Assembly (NCBI RefSeq): GCF_026805545.1
Contig: NZ_JAPRFR010000001.1
Coordinates: 806,001 to 870,000, forward strand
Length of the DNA: 64,000 nt
Origin: Aerococcus kribbianus
GTDB taxonomy: Bacteria; Bacillota; Bacilli; Lactobacillales; Aerococcaceae
Direction of reading: 5' to 3'
Shown here: in pieces, positions 8,656 to 16,878 of the stretch
Numbering within the stretch: the stretch's first letter is position 1
Layout: each line of letters starts with the position of its first letter
Notes under the pieces: model-generated
The model's database searches: none
The model's input: only the letters and a program-made list of their open reading frames with translations
What the model was told of the DNA's origin: nothing
Made by a program: the position numbers and the translations under genes

Positions 8656-9186
8656 ATGAAATTTGCAGTTTATTGTGGGGCCGCTAGTGGTAACCAGTCA
8701 ATCTATCAAGAGCAAGCCCAAGCACTAGGCCAATGGTTAGCCAAAAATAATCACGAGCTCGTATATGGCGGCGGTAATGTGGGCTTAATGGGCGCCTTAG
8801 CGGATGCTTGTTTGCATCATGGTGGCCGGGTAACTGGGGTTATGCCTGATTTTCTTATTGAGCGTGAAATCGCCCATGATGAAATCAGTGAATTTATTTG
8901 TGTCGATTCTATGTCCAGTCGCAAGCAAACCATGATTGATCGCGCTGATGTCTGTATCGCCTTGCCTGGAGGTCCAGGCACCTTAGAAGAAATTGTTGAA
9001 GCCATTTCTTGGGCTCGGCTAGGACAAACTTCCAACCCTTGTCTTTTTCTAAATATTAACGGTTACTATGATGGTCTACAAAACTTTTTCCAACATATGG
9101 TAGGAGAAGGTTTCCTTAGCCAAGATGATTTCTCGCGCATTGGTTTTGTTAACACCATTGAAGCTATCCCTAGCTTCCTCGACTAG
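8656..9186 (+). CDS. LOG-family protein (nucleoside 5'-monophosphate phosphoribohydrolase)
   Basis: Starts MKFAVYCGAASGN and carries LVYGGGNVGLMGALADA and the diagnostic LPGGPGTLEEIVEAISWARLG (PGGxGTxxE), which form the active site of LONELY GUY-type enzymes that hydrolyse the N-glycosidic bond of nucleoside monophosphates (cytokinin activation in plants; role in Firmicutes unclear). I start at the ATG at 8656 (176 residues), the usual family length, with GAAGGTGA just upstream; the in-frame upstream codons overlap the promoter and cannot be translated. It converges with the HD-domain gene, 48 bases apart. Confidence 0.9.
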   Translation: MKFAVYCGAASGNQSIYQEQAQALGQWLAKNNHELVYGGGNVGLMGALADACLHHGGRVTGVMPDFLIEREIAHDEISEFICVDSMSSRKQTMIDRADVCIALPGGPGTLEEIVEAISWARLGQTSNPCLFLNINGYYDGLQNFFQHMVGEGFLSQDDFSRIGFVNTIEAIPSFLD

Positions 9187-9234
9187 GTTGAGTCGGATAC
9201 AATCCGCCCCTATAAACATGATCAAACCCTTTAC

Positions 9235-9768
9235 TCATAAACAATAATCTGCAAAGAGGGCTAGAAATTCAGCTTTTACATCGTTAAAAGGCTCGACTTG
9301 ACAAGTATGGTCCCTTAATAATAATTGATAATCCTGGTCCTTTGCTTCCGGCATTAATTGTTGAAATTCCAAAGACAACATCTGATTATCAATGGCTTTA
9401 ACTTGGTTGTATTCTTCGTTAGTTAACAAGCGGCCCAGAAAATGTTGGTAAATAGTAGATTGCAACTTCCCTTCCCATTGCAAGTATTGGGGCAAATGCT
9501 GCTTCAAGGGACAGCTAATATCGGCCATATAGGCTTCACTAGCATCATGCAAAAGGCAGGCTAATACCACAACCTGACTATGGTCACGACAAATGGCTTC
9601 TCGGGCACAAGCGATAGAATGTTGGGCCACAGAATAGAAGAGGCAGGTATGGCCATTTGCTCGACAGAGGAAGGTCAATCCATGAGCAATATCTTCAATG
9701 TCAATTAACTCAGGATTAACAGTCTCCAAGTCGAAGTGTTTCCCTGATTGGGTCGTCATTTTCGTCAT
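9235..9768 (-). CDS. HD-domain phosphohydrolase (YfbR-like nucleotidase group)
   Basis: The HD metal-binding set is visible in order: SVAQHSIACA (first His), VVVLACLLHDASEAYMADIS (HD pair and the nearby acidic residues) and a later Asp around VKAIDNQMLSLE. The motif HDASEAYMADI is typical of the YfbR-like/phage-type HD hydrolases that act on deoxynucleoside monophosphates. The protein is 177 residues. The ATG at 9768 has GAGGA five bases upstream. It looks monocistronic; upstream lies repeat locus 2. Nucleotide substrate is an inference from the family. Confidence 0.82.
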   Translation of the reverse strand: MTKMTTQSGKHFDLETVNPELIDIEDIAHGLTFLCRANGHTCLFYSVAQHSIACAREAICRDHSQVVVLACLLHDASEAYMADISCPLKQHLPQYLQWEGKLQSTIYQHFLGRLLTNEEYNQVKAIDNQMLSLEFQQLMPEAKDQDYQLLLRDHTCQVEPFNDVKAEFLALFADYCL

Positions 9769-9851
9769 AAATATCCTCGTCTCTCATTCATTAATAAACA
9801 ACTCTCATTATTAATAAACCATACCGGAAAATCAATTGTGACTCAACAAAC

Positions 9852-10240
9852 AGGGTGCGACAAAAGTCGTTAAGAACAGAAGCCTTAGACTAAAACGTGA
9901 AAGATGGCAAACGGCCATCAGAGAGTTTTAGGAAAGGCAGTCTGTTCTGACTTTGGGAACCCGACTAAAAGGATGTGAGCAAAAGCGGTAAGGGATGGAC
10001 CATATCGGAAAGAGGCCAAAAATGGTGAAAGCTATTTTGAGGACTCATTCAGAAATGGACGCCGGCCCTGCGATTGCGAGCTCGACTAAAAGGGTGCGAT
10101 GAAAAGCGTTAGGACGGAATCGTTGGACCAAAAGGCTGTAGATAGCGACTAGCTATCAAAGACTTTTGGGAAACGAACGTCAGCCCTGCTTTTCAGAACC
10201 CGACTAGAAGGATGTGAGCCAATCGCGGTAAGGGACGAGC
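9852..10240 (+). repeat. Interspersed palindromic repeat, locus 2 (three full modules plus a partial fourth)
   Basis: Head-to-tail modules: A 9853-9967, B 9968-10088, C 10089-10206 and a truncated D to about 10240. Starts alternate GGGTGCGAC, GGATGTGAG, GGGTGCGAT, GGATGTGAG; each full module ends in CGACTA. Module A folds on itself: AGAACAGA/TCTGTTCT, GCCTT/AAGGC, CTAAAAC/GTTTTAG and GATGGC/GCCATC are nested in order. Module C does the same with GACG/CGTC, CGTT/AACG, CCAAAAG/CTTTTGG and GATAGC/GCTATC: different bases, same architecture. This is the clearest copy of the family in the window. Confidence 0.9.
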
Positions 10241-10265
10241 TAAAGATAATTATTCATATAAAGCA

Positions 10266-10295
10266 AAAAGGCTGGGACAAAATTCCCAGCCTTTT
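10266..10295 (-). terminator. Bidirectional terminator after YkvI-like gene 1
   Basis: Perfect 12-bp stem AAAAGGCTGGGA / TCCCAGCCTTTT with a 6-base loop, 17 bases past the stop of the minus-strand gene. Similar GGCTGGGA stems close the genes ending at 19902 and 49808. Confidence 0.88.
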
Positions 10296-10311
10296 CGTAA
10301 TATACGCCCAT

Positions 10312-11571
10312 TTATTCTTCTGTATCATCTAAGTTTTCTACGACTTCTTCTAATTCTTCCACGATACTATTATCATCTCCATAAGAATCAGCCGCCAATT
10401 TGTCTAAATGTTTAGCATCTTTAGCAGTGAAATCTTTGTTATCATCAGCCCGCTTTAAGAGTAGAGCGAAAAGTTTACCGCGTACCCCTTTTTCTTGAGC
10501 GATATGTTTACGGGCACCATAGAAGGCAATAGCAATCGTCAATAATAAGAGGATTCCGATATAACCCAGTAATGGATACATTACGGCGACTAACTCAGTG
10601 AAACCAAATAAACTCAATAGGAGGGCCACCACCACGATAATGGGCATTACTTTCTTAAATTTATTATCGTCTTCACCAGCAATCCGTTTTCCTAATGAAT
10701 AACAAACTGAAAAACCAGTATTGAAAATCATTCCAAAAATGACAATAAACATCACCAAACCAAGGTATGGATTGATGTCGGTCATAAAGGTGAGCATTGG
10801 AATTGGATCATTACCAATCACATCAATCTTAGAAAAGATCAAAATCGTCGTAATTAAAGAGATTACGCCTACGAAGAAGCCCCCTAAAACACCACCACGT
10901 TCAGCATTGGAAATCCCAACAATTTGTCCACCTAAAACAAATAACATTGATGTACCAGTCATCAAGCACATGGCTAAATAATTAATCACTGATAAAGAAA
11001 TATTAGGTAAAGTCGTTGGTAGGGCTTCTGCTTGAGCAAACATTGCCGTCCAATTCACATCAGGACCAGTCACTACTGTCACCAAACCAATCAATAGCAT
11101 AATTAAAATAATTGGTGTAAAAATCCCTAAGGCAGCAGTTACCTTGTCAAAATCCATATAGGATACGGCTAAAATTAAAGCAGCACAAATCAATGAGCCT
11201 ACCCAAGCAGGGGTTCCAAATTGTGCTTGCAGGTTAGATCCTGCTCCCGCAACCATTACAAAGGACATAACAAAACAACAGAAAACTAAAGACCAGTCTA
11301 AAATCTTAGCAATCCAAGTATGTGACACATCCTCAAATACTTCCATATGGCTCTCTGATTGATAGAGCGACCCTAAAGATAAAATCCATTTCCCGAAAAG
11401 CATAAACAAAACAGAAATAGCAATGGCGCCAAAAATTCCGGTATAGCCAAAGCTCACAAAGTACTGAACGATTTCCCGTCCAGTTGCCAAACCTGCACCA
11501 GTAACAATTCCAACATAGGCAAAGGCAATACTCAAAGTCTTGTTAAATGATAAGAGTTTCGTATTATTCAC
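10312..11571 (-). CDS. YkvI-family membrane protein, copy 1
   Basis: A 419-residue membrane protein with about ten hydrophobic segments and an acidic tail (last 30 residues rich in E and D). The N-terminal block IAFAYVGIVTGAGLATGREI is the signature of the YkvI (COG3949) family, distant relatives of LeuT/APC-fold transporters; no substrate is known. The start codon is a GTG at 11571, with GAGGGAG five bases upstream. A paralogue with the same block lies directly upstream (11794-13044); the two share most motifs, so this is a tandem duplication that has since diverged. A terminator separates the two, so each is probably transcribed on its own. Confidence 0.82.
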   Translation of the reverse strand: MNNTKLLSFNKTLSIAFAYVGIVTGAGLATGREIVQYFVSFGYTGIFGAIAISVLFMLFGKWILSLGSLYQSESHMEVFEDVSHTWIAKILDWSLVFCCFVMSFVMVAGAGSNLQAQFGTPAWVGSLICAALILAVSYMDFDKVTAALGIFTPIILIMLLIGLVTVVTGPDVNWTAMFAQAEALPTTLPNISLSVINYLAMCLMTGTSMLFVLGGQIVGISNAERGGVLGGFFVGVISLITTILIFSKIDVIGNDPIPMLTFMTDINPYLGLVMFIVIFGMIFNTGFSVCYSLGKRIAGEDDNKFKKVMPIIVVVALLLSLFGFTELVAVMYPLLGYIGILLLLTIAIAFYGARKHIAQEKGVRGKLFALLLKRADDNKDFTAKDAKHLDKLAADSYGDDNSIVEELEEVVENLDDTEE

Positions 11572-11752
11572 AATTTCTCCCTCTCTGTAATATTAAATTG
11601 TTTCTATCGATTGTTTCCACACAACCATAACACTTCCATTCTACTGATAAATAGAGTAAAAATCTAGTACATTTTTTGTGCATACCTGAACAAAAGCTTA
11701 AGGCTAGGCTCTGCCCAAATAAATTTCCAATCTTAAGAAGTATTATATAGAA

Positions 11753-11786
11753 AGAAAAAAAGAGTGGGACTTTTGTCACACCCTTT
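11753..11786 (-). terminator. Terminator after YkvI-like gene 2
   Basis: On the minus strand AAGGGTGTGAC / GTCCCACTCTT form an 11-position stem with two mismatches around an AAAA loop, followed by a T-rich run (11750-11760). It separates the two paralogues. Confidence 0.75.
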
Positions 11787-11793
11787 TATTAAA

Positions 11794-13044
11794 TTAATCT
11801 TCGCGATGAATAAATTGGCGGATACTTTGCATGATGCGTTGGGGGTTAGCTACGGAAGCTGAAAGTAACTGACTCAGCTTATCTTTATCCCTTGATGAGA
11901 GGTCCCCCTTACCATTACGATAAGGTGCAATAATTGCATACAATTCATTACGTACCGTTTTTTCCTGGTTAATTTGTCTTTTATTGAGTAACCAGGCCAC
12001 AGCAATGGTGACTAATAAAGCCATGCCCACATAACCCAAAACAGGATACATAAAGGCTACCAAATCAGTAAAGCCAACAAAACTAAGGATATAAGCCAGA
12101 GTAACGATGATTATAATTACTTGGTGGAAACGGCGTTGACTCCCATTAGCCGCGCGTCTGGCCATCGCATAACACACAGAGATCCCCGAATTAAAAATCA
12201 TCCCGAAAATTACCACACACATCACTAGACCAAGTAAGGGATGAATGCCAGTCATAAAGGCAAGCATAGGGACATCCGCTCCAGCGATCTGGTCAATTTT
12301 GGCATACAGGATCACTGAAGCCAAGCTAGAAACGATTCCTGTTAAGAGTCCTCCTAATAGTCCCCCTTTTTGCGCATTATCCAACCCAATAATATTCCCC
12401 CCTAAGACAAAGAGCATAGACGCCGAACTCATTAAACATAAGGCAAAGTAATTGATTGTCGATAAGGTGATATTAGGCAGGGAGGTGGGTACTGCGCTCG
12501 CATAAGCAAATTGTGCTGACCAATTAATCGGGTCCCCTGCCAAAATATAAATCAAACCAATCAATAACATAATCAGTATTAAGGGGGTAAACATCCCTAG
12601 GGCAGCCGTCACTTTGTTGAAATCCATGTAGGACACCCCAATAATGGCCAAGGCACAGACCAAAGACCCCAACCAAGCCGGTATAAAGGCAAATTGTTGG
12701 TGAAGGTTGGCCCCCGCACCTGCAATTAAAACAAAACTCATTACCAAGCAGGCGAAAACTAAGGACCAATCTAATAATTTAGCGACAAAAGGATTGGACA
12801 TCGCCCCCAAGGCCTCCATGTGATGGTCAGCCTGATAATAAGACCCAAAGGACAGAATCCATTTCGCAAACAGCATATGTAAAATAGTGATGGCAGCTAG
12901 ACCCGCTAAACCAATGGCACCAAAACTCACAAAATATTGGAGCATTTCCCGTCCTGTGGCTAAACCAGCTCCCGTTAAGATACCCACATAAGCAAAGGCA
13001 ATACTCATAATCTGATTAATCGACTGTATTCGTCTTCCTGACAT
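11794..13044 (-). CDS. YkvI-family membrane protein, copy 2
   Basis: A 416-residue paralogue of the gene at 10312-11571, with the same IAFAYVGILTGAGLATGREM block, matching internal segments (VSYMDFNKVTAALGMFTPLI, ASMLFVLGG) and about ten membrane segments, but a basic rather than acidic C-terminal tail ending in a helix with RNELYAII and IRQFIHRED. AGGAG eight bases before the ATG at 13044 supports the start. Upstream on the same strand is a candidate structured leader (13115-13160). The substrate is unknown; transport of a small solute coupled to sodium or protons is only suggested by the LeuT-like superfamily. Confidence 0.82.
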   Translation of the reverse strand: MSGRRIQSINQIMSIAFAYVGILTGAGLATGREMLQYFVSFGAIGLAGLAAITILHMLFAKWILSFGSYYQADHHMEALGAMSNPFVAKLLDWSLVFACLVMSFVLIAGAGANLHQQFAFIPAWLGSLVCALAIIGVSYMDFNKVTAALGMFTPLILIMLLIGLIYILAGDPINWSAQFAYASAVPTSLPNITLSTINYFALCLMSSASMLFVLGGNIIGLDNAQKGGLLGGLLTGIVSSLASVILYAKIDQIAGADVPMLAFMTGIHPLLGLVMCVVIFGMIFNSGISVCYAMARRAANGSQRRFHQVIIIIVTLAYILSFVGFTDLVAFMYPVLGYVGMALLVTIAVAWLLNKRQINQEKTVRNELYAIIAPYRNGKGDLSSRDKDKLSQLLSASVANPQRIMQSIRQFIHRED

Positions 13045-13114
13045 TTTCTTATCTCCTAATAATTACTGTGACCAAAAGGCCAAGTAAAAAGCATAATTTT
13101 ATCGCTTGCTCCAA

Positions 13115-13160
13115 AGCCTTGTAAACAAGCTAAGCTGTCCTAATCTAAACAGACAAGGCT
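13115..13160 (-). promoter_or_regulatory. Candidate structured 5' leader of YkvI-like gene 2
   Basis: AGCCTTGT (13115-13122) and ACAAGGCT (13153-13160) are perfect complements; stacked directly on them, CTGT (13135-13138) pairs with ACAG (13149-13152). Together they give a 12-bp helix with a 12-base bulge about 70-115 bases upstream of the start codon. No T-tract terminator follows and I do not recognise a riboswitch class, so regulation is only a possibility. Confidence 0.35.
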
Positions 13161-13313
13161 CAACTGTTCTAGTTTAGCAAATTGCTAGGCGCAAAACAAT
13201 TCTTTGCTGTAATTATATAGGTAAGAAAATCACCTTACCGAAGCCCTAAGATAACTGCTATTCAGTGGATTGTTTATTCACTGTTTTTTTCGTCAACTAA
13301 AATAGATATTCGG

Positions 13314-13342
13314 TTGACCACCCTGCCGTACGGCTCTATAAT
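13314..13342 (+). promoter_or_regulatory. Promoter of birA with a palindrome in its spacer
   Basis: -35 TTGACC (13314-13319), 17-base spacer, -10 TATAAT (13337-13342). The spacer holds the perfect 10-bp palindrome GCCGTACGGC (13325-13334), unusually GC-rich for this region and placed where a bound repressor would block RNA polymerase. It does not resemble the BirA operator. Confidence 0.8.
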
Positions 13343-13367
13343 AAAACTATCATATAGGAGGATCACC

Positions 13368-14360
13368 ATGTTAGAAGAAGAATTATTACACTATTTAATG
13401 CAGAATGACCAGGGGCTTAGCGGCCCGCAACTTGCTGATTATTTTAAGGTATCGCGCAATGCTATTTGGAAGGCTTGCGAAAACTTACGCCAACAAGGCT
13501 ATACTATTTCATCGTCACGAGCCGGCTATCGCTTAACGGCTTGTCGTACTGATTTGGATCCCAAACAAATCCGTTACTACTTAGCTAACTGGCCCGATTT
13601 AAAAGTTATGGTCAATGATGTGGTAGATTCTACCAACAACCAGGCTAAAACTTATCTCAGCCAAAATCCAGATAGCCAAGCCCTGTTTATTGCCAAGAAA
13701 CAAACGGCAGGGCGTGGCCGCTATGGACGTCAGTTTACTTCTGACTTGGCTCATGGCATTTATCTTTCCCTGGCGATTCCACCTCACAGCCAAAACCCAG
13801 ATGACATCCCTCTCTATACCTTATTAACAGCCACCGCCCTTACCGAAGTCTTGGCTAAATATGTCGCCTCGCCTAATCAATTAAAAATTAAATGGATCAA
13901 TGATCTCTTTTATCAAGGACGTAAAGTCGTCGGCATCTTATGTGAGGCCATCGCTGATATTGAAAGTCAGTCCATTGAGCAGCTCGTTATTGGCTGTGGA
14001 CTTAACCTAGCGGGCGATTTCAACCAGGCCAGTCCCGATGTGCAAAAAGTGGCCGGTACCCTCTTTGGTAGTGACCTGCCAGAGGGGTTTAACCTCAATC
14101 AATTTATTGCTGAGCTGGTCAATAGAATTGCCTATTACCATGAAAATTTAGCAGATAAGCACTTTCTAACTAACTACCAAAAGCATCTAATGGGCATTGG
14201 TCAGGTGGTCGATTTTGAATACGACGGGAAATTGAACCGCGGAAAAATTTTGGGGATCAATGACTCTGGCCATTTACGTATCCAAGCGAGTGACGGGCAA
14301 GTATTAACCTTCAGCAAGGATAATCTTCACCTATCGAGTCAGCAGTTTGCCCATGATTAA
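13368..14360 (+). CDS. birA: Biotin-protein ligase / biotin operon repressor
   Basis: The N-terminal winged helix (about residues 1-60: LLHYLMQNDQGLSGPQLADY, then SRNAIWKACENLRQQGY) is followed by the biotin-protein ligase core: DVVDSTNNQAK, the GRGRYGRQF biotinyl-AMP loop (about 115-123), KWINDLFYQGRKVVGILCE and a C-terminal SH3-like domain. It activates biotin to biotinyl-AMP and attaches it to carboxylase carrier proteins; the HTH makes it the bifunctional repressor type. I start at the ATG at 13368 (330 residues), preceded by TAGGAGG; an upstream in-frame TTG lies in the -35 box. The biotin transporter gene bioY follows, which fits BirA control of uptake. Confidence 0.95.
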   Translation: MLEEELLHYLMQNDQGLSGPQLADYFKVSRNAIWKACENLRQQGYTISSSRAGYRLTACRTDLDPKQIRYYLANWPDLKVMVNDVVDSTNNQAKTYLSQNPDSQALFIAKKQTAGRGRYGRQFTSDLAHGIYLSLAIPPHSQNPDDIPLYTLLTATALTEVLAKYVASPNQLKIKWINDLFYQGRKVVGILCEAIADIESQSIEQLVIGCGLNLAGDFNQASPDVQKVAGTLFGSDLPEGFNLNQFIAELVNRIAYYHENLADKHFLTNYQKHLMGIGQVVDFEYDGKLNRGKILGINDSGHLRIQASDGQVLTFSKDNLHLSSQQFAHD

Positions 14361-14393
14361 GCTCATATTACCTGCAAAACTCTGCTTTTCTTA

Positions 14394-14404
14394 TTTACTG
14401 TAAA
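14394..14404. promoter_or_regulatory. Possible BirA half-site or operator before bioY
   Basis: TTTACTGTAAA is a perfect palindrome around a central T, 32 bases before the bioY start, followed by CGTTAATCAA. The half-sites recall the TTGTAAAC/GTTTACAA arms of known BirA operators, but the spacing is shorter than the usual 14-16 bases, so this is tentative. Confidence 0.3.
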
Positions 14405-14435
14405 CAAAAACCAATCGTTAATCAAAGGAGTGTCA

Positions 14436-14987
14436 ATGATGTCTACCCGCAAACTTACCCTTATGGCCTTATTACTAGCTACTCTAATTGTTTGTTCCCA
14501 ACTCGCCATCCCTCTCGGTCCCGTGCCAATTACCATGCAAACCTTTGCTGTCTTAGTGATTGGACTAATCTTACCCGCTAAAGAGGCTGGCCTAGTTACT
14601 ATAGTCTACTTATTGGCCGGATTAGTGGGCTTGCCAGTCTTCTCCCAAGGTTCAGGCGGACCTGCAAGTATCCTATCGCCATCATTTGGCTTTATAATCG
14701 GCTACATTCCTGCCGCTTATCTCTGCCAGCACGTCAAAAACTATGCTGTGCGTTCCAGCTGGCCTGGGCCGCAAGCTTGGGCTTGCTTAGTGGCTTCCTT
14801 AATTATCTACTTGTTTGGGGTGTCTTATTTTATCTTCGCTAGTCAATTTATAATGGACGCACCAGTCAGCATCGGCCGCGCCCTAAGCCTCACCATGTTA
14901 CCCTTCATCCCTGGTGACATCATCAAAGCTGTCATGGCCATCACCGTCAGCCATGCCCTCAAACCTATTATTAGAAAATTTGTCTAA
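14436..14987 (+). CDS. bioY: Biotin transporter substrate-binding component BioY
   Basis: A 183-residue membrane protein with about six segments. The block QLAIPLGPVPITMQTFAVLV near the N-terminus and GLPVFSQGSGGPASILSPSFGFIIGYI in the middle are diagnostic of BioY, the S-component of biotin ECF transporters; the C-terminal PGDIIKAVMAI is also conserved. It binds biotin and associates with a shared EcfA1A2T module, which is not in this window. AAAGGAG five bases before the ATG at 14436 sets the start; a second ATG follows immediately. Gap to birA 75 bases; a terminator follows. Confidence 0.95.
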   Translation: MMSTRKLTLMALLLATLIVCSQLAIPLGPVPITMQTFAVLVIGLILPAKEAGLVTIVYLLAGLVGLPVFSQGSGGPASILSPSFGFIIGYIPAAYLCQHVKNYAVRSSWPGPQAWACLVASLIIYLFGVSYFIFASQFIMDAPVSIGRALSLTMLPFIPGDIIKAVMAITVSHALKPIIRKFV

Positions 14988-15007
14988 ATTAAAATGAAGT
15001 TATTGCA

Positions 15008-15048
15008 AAGACACGCACTCATAAAGGGGGCGTGTCTTCACTTTTTTT
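15008..15048 (+). terminator. Intrinsic terminator after bioY
   Basis: Stem AAGACACGC / GCGTGTCTT (9 bp) with a 13-base loop, then CACTTTTTTT. Confidence 0.88.
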
Positions 15049-15165
15049 AATCTTTCTTGGCCGTTGTAATTTGTCACACTCTTTTTTATTTTCACTCTTT
15101 CTCATCATTTCTTAATGTGGTATGATTAATCCCATATTTATAAGTCTTGAGGAAGTTGGAAAATT

Positions 15166-16488
15166 ATGACTATTAAAAAACAAGATATTATCGTTTGTGG
15201 ATTTGCTTTATTTGCTATATTTTTTGGGGCTGGGAACTTAATCTTTCCTCCTTATTTAGGTGTCATTGCTGGTGACTCATGGTTGACTGCCGCCTTGGCT
15301 TTCATCTTATCGGATCCCTTCTTCCCTATTTTGGGGGTCTTAGTCACCATCTCTCTAGGTGGTCGGGCGGATGACTTGGGATGGCGCATTCATCCTAATT
15401 TCGCCAAAACCTTATCTGCCATCGCTATCCTACTCATTGGACCGCTATTCTCGGTACCTCGGACGGGAGCTACGACCCATGAAATTTTGGTTGCATCCTT
15501 CTTTCCCGAGAGCCCGCAGTGGGTCACTTCGTTGATTTTCTTTGGCATCACGGCCTACATCGCGATTAATCCGAGTAAGGTAGTCGATGCCATTGGTAAA
15601 TATTTAACACCGGCCCTCCTACTAATCCTTGCTGTCGTAAGTATTGCTGCTATTGTCAATCCTCCAACAGCACCCGTGGCCAGCCAAGTTGACCATATCT
15701 TTTCCTTAAGTTTCAAAGAGGGTTACCAAACTATGGATGCCTTGGGTGCACCTTTGATGGCCGGAATTGTAGTCACCGATTTGACTCGCCGCGGTTATAC
15801 GAAACGTGAAGACCAAGTCAAAGCTGGTCGCTGGGTAGGACTATTGGCCTTTGTTCTTCTTGCCTTGGTTTACGGCGCATTAACCTTTGCGGGTGCTCAT
15901 GTCTCAGCCTACTTCGGTCCTGACCACGACCGCACTCTTATTCTAATTGAGATGGTCGATATGCTCCTAGGATCATCAGGTCGTTTGGCGATGGGGATTT
16001 GTGTGGCCTTAGCTTGTTTAACCACAGCAGTTGGCCTGACGTCAGTCTTTGCTAGCTACTTCTACGGCCTAGTCAACAAACGGATTTCTTACGCTAGCCT
16101 AGTCATCATTGCTGCAGTGGTGGAATTTACTATTTCTCTATTTGGAGTCAACCAAATTATCAATATTGCCGTCCCGGTCCTATCCGCCATTTATCCGATT
16201 ATTATGACACTGATTCTCTTTTCAATCTTTGATAAGAAAATTCGTTACCGGGAAACCTATATTGGAGCCGTTATCGGTGCTGGATTAATCGGTTTTATCC
16301 AAGCCATTAACCTCTTCGGTCAGATGACTAGTCTCAATCTCTTACCACACATTGCAGCCTTCACCTACCAACTGCCTTTCAACCAAGTGGCCTTTGAATG
16401 GTTGCTGCCATCACTATTGTTAGCCGCCGTCTTTACCCTATATGCTTATTGGAAGAAACCTGAGCAACACTTGATCTCAAATCATTAA
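15166..16488 (+). CDS. brnQ: Branched-chain amino acid transport protein BrnQ
   Basis: A 440-residue membrane protein with about twelve segments. The N-terminal IIVCGFALFAIFFGAGNLIF and the following FPPYLGVIAG, and QTMDALGAPLMAGIVVTDL near residue 190, are signatures of the BrnQ/LIV-II family, which imports Leu, Ile and Val with sodium or protons. GAGGAAG lies before the ATG at 15166, and a TATGAT hexamer at 15121 is a possible -10. There is no T-box or other leader between bioY's terminator and this gene. A bidirectional terminator follows. Confidence 0.93.
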   Translation: MTIKKQDIIVCGFALFAIFFGAGNLIFPPYLGVIAGDSWLTAALAFILSDPFFPILGVLVTISLGGRADDLGWRIHPNFAKTLSAIAILLIGPLFSVPRTGATTHEILVASFFPESPQWVTSLIFFGITAYIAINPSKVVDAIGKYLTPALLLILAVVSIAAIVNPPTAPVASQVDHIFSLSFKEGYQTMDALGAPLMAGIVVTDLTRRGYTKREDQVKAGRWVGLLAFVLLALVYGALTFAGAHVSAYFGPDHDRTLILIEMVDMLLGSSGRLAMGICVALACLTTAVGLTSVFASYFYGLVNKRISYASLVIIAAVVEFTISLFGVNQIINIAVPVLSAIYPIIMTLILFSIFDKKIRYRETYIGAVIGAGLIGFIQAINLFGQMTSLNLLPHIAAFTYQLPFNQVAFEWLLPSLLLAAVFTLYAYWKKPEQHLISNH

Positions 16489-16511
16489 AGTTTACGCCAT
16501 TTTTTCAAAAT

Positions 16512-16546
16512 AAAAAGCAGCTAAGTCCTGAACTTAGCTGCTTTTT
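16512..16546. terminator. Bidirectional terminator between brnQ and the DUF4298 gene
   Basis: Perfect 15-bp stem AAAAAGCAGCTAAGT / ACTTAGCTGCTTTTT with a 5-base loop, serving the convergent genes on both strands. Confidence 0.93.
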
Positions 16547-16549
16547 CCT

Positions 16550-16855
16550 TTAATAATTTTTTACCAACTCGGTCCCTAATTCCAAGAGACGAATAGCCAA
16601 TTGGTATTGGTCACCCATAAGATCATAAACAGCATCTTCGCTAAGGACACCACGAGGGAGATCAGCCGGTAAATCGCCTTGGGCATCAGCTGATAGATCC
16701 GCAAAATAGGCCTCGCTATTATAGTAGGTCTTCAGTTTTTGATAGTCCTCTTGTAAGGCTTCATAATGGTCTAAGACCTGGTTGACTTGAGCGAGCAAGT
16801 CAGTTTGTTGGTTCAAAATTTCTTCCATTTTTTTAATTTCGGCTGGGCTTGACAT
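16550..16855 (-). CDS. DUF4298 protein
   Basis: A soluble protein of about 101 residues with an N-terminal helical, coiled-coil-like half (KKMEEILNQQTDLLAQVNQV) and the conserved LPADLPRGVLSEDAVYDLM block that marks DUF4298, a family of unknown function common in lactic acid bacteria. I choose the ATG at 16855 because AAGGA then sits six bases upstream; the earlier ATG abuts it. It is the last gene of an apparent three-gene operon with msrA and the alpha/beta hydrolase. No catalytic motif is visible. Confidence 0.82.
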   Translation of the reverse strand: MSSPAEIKKMEEILNQQTDLLAQVNQVLDHYEALQEDYQKLKTYYNSEAYFADLSADAQGDLPADLPRGVLSEDAVYDLMGDQYQLAIRLLELGTELVKNY

Positions 16856-16878
16856 CGTCATTCCTTCTTTCCATATTT

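Noticed and set aside
9852-10240. The palindromic repeats as insertion sequences
   Set aside because: No transposase frame, no clear terminal inverted repeats of an IS family and no target-site duplication could be seen; they are listed as repeats of unknown type.
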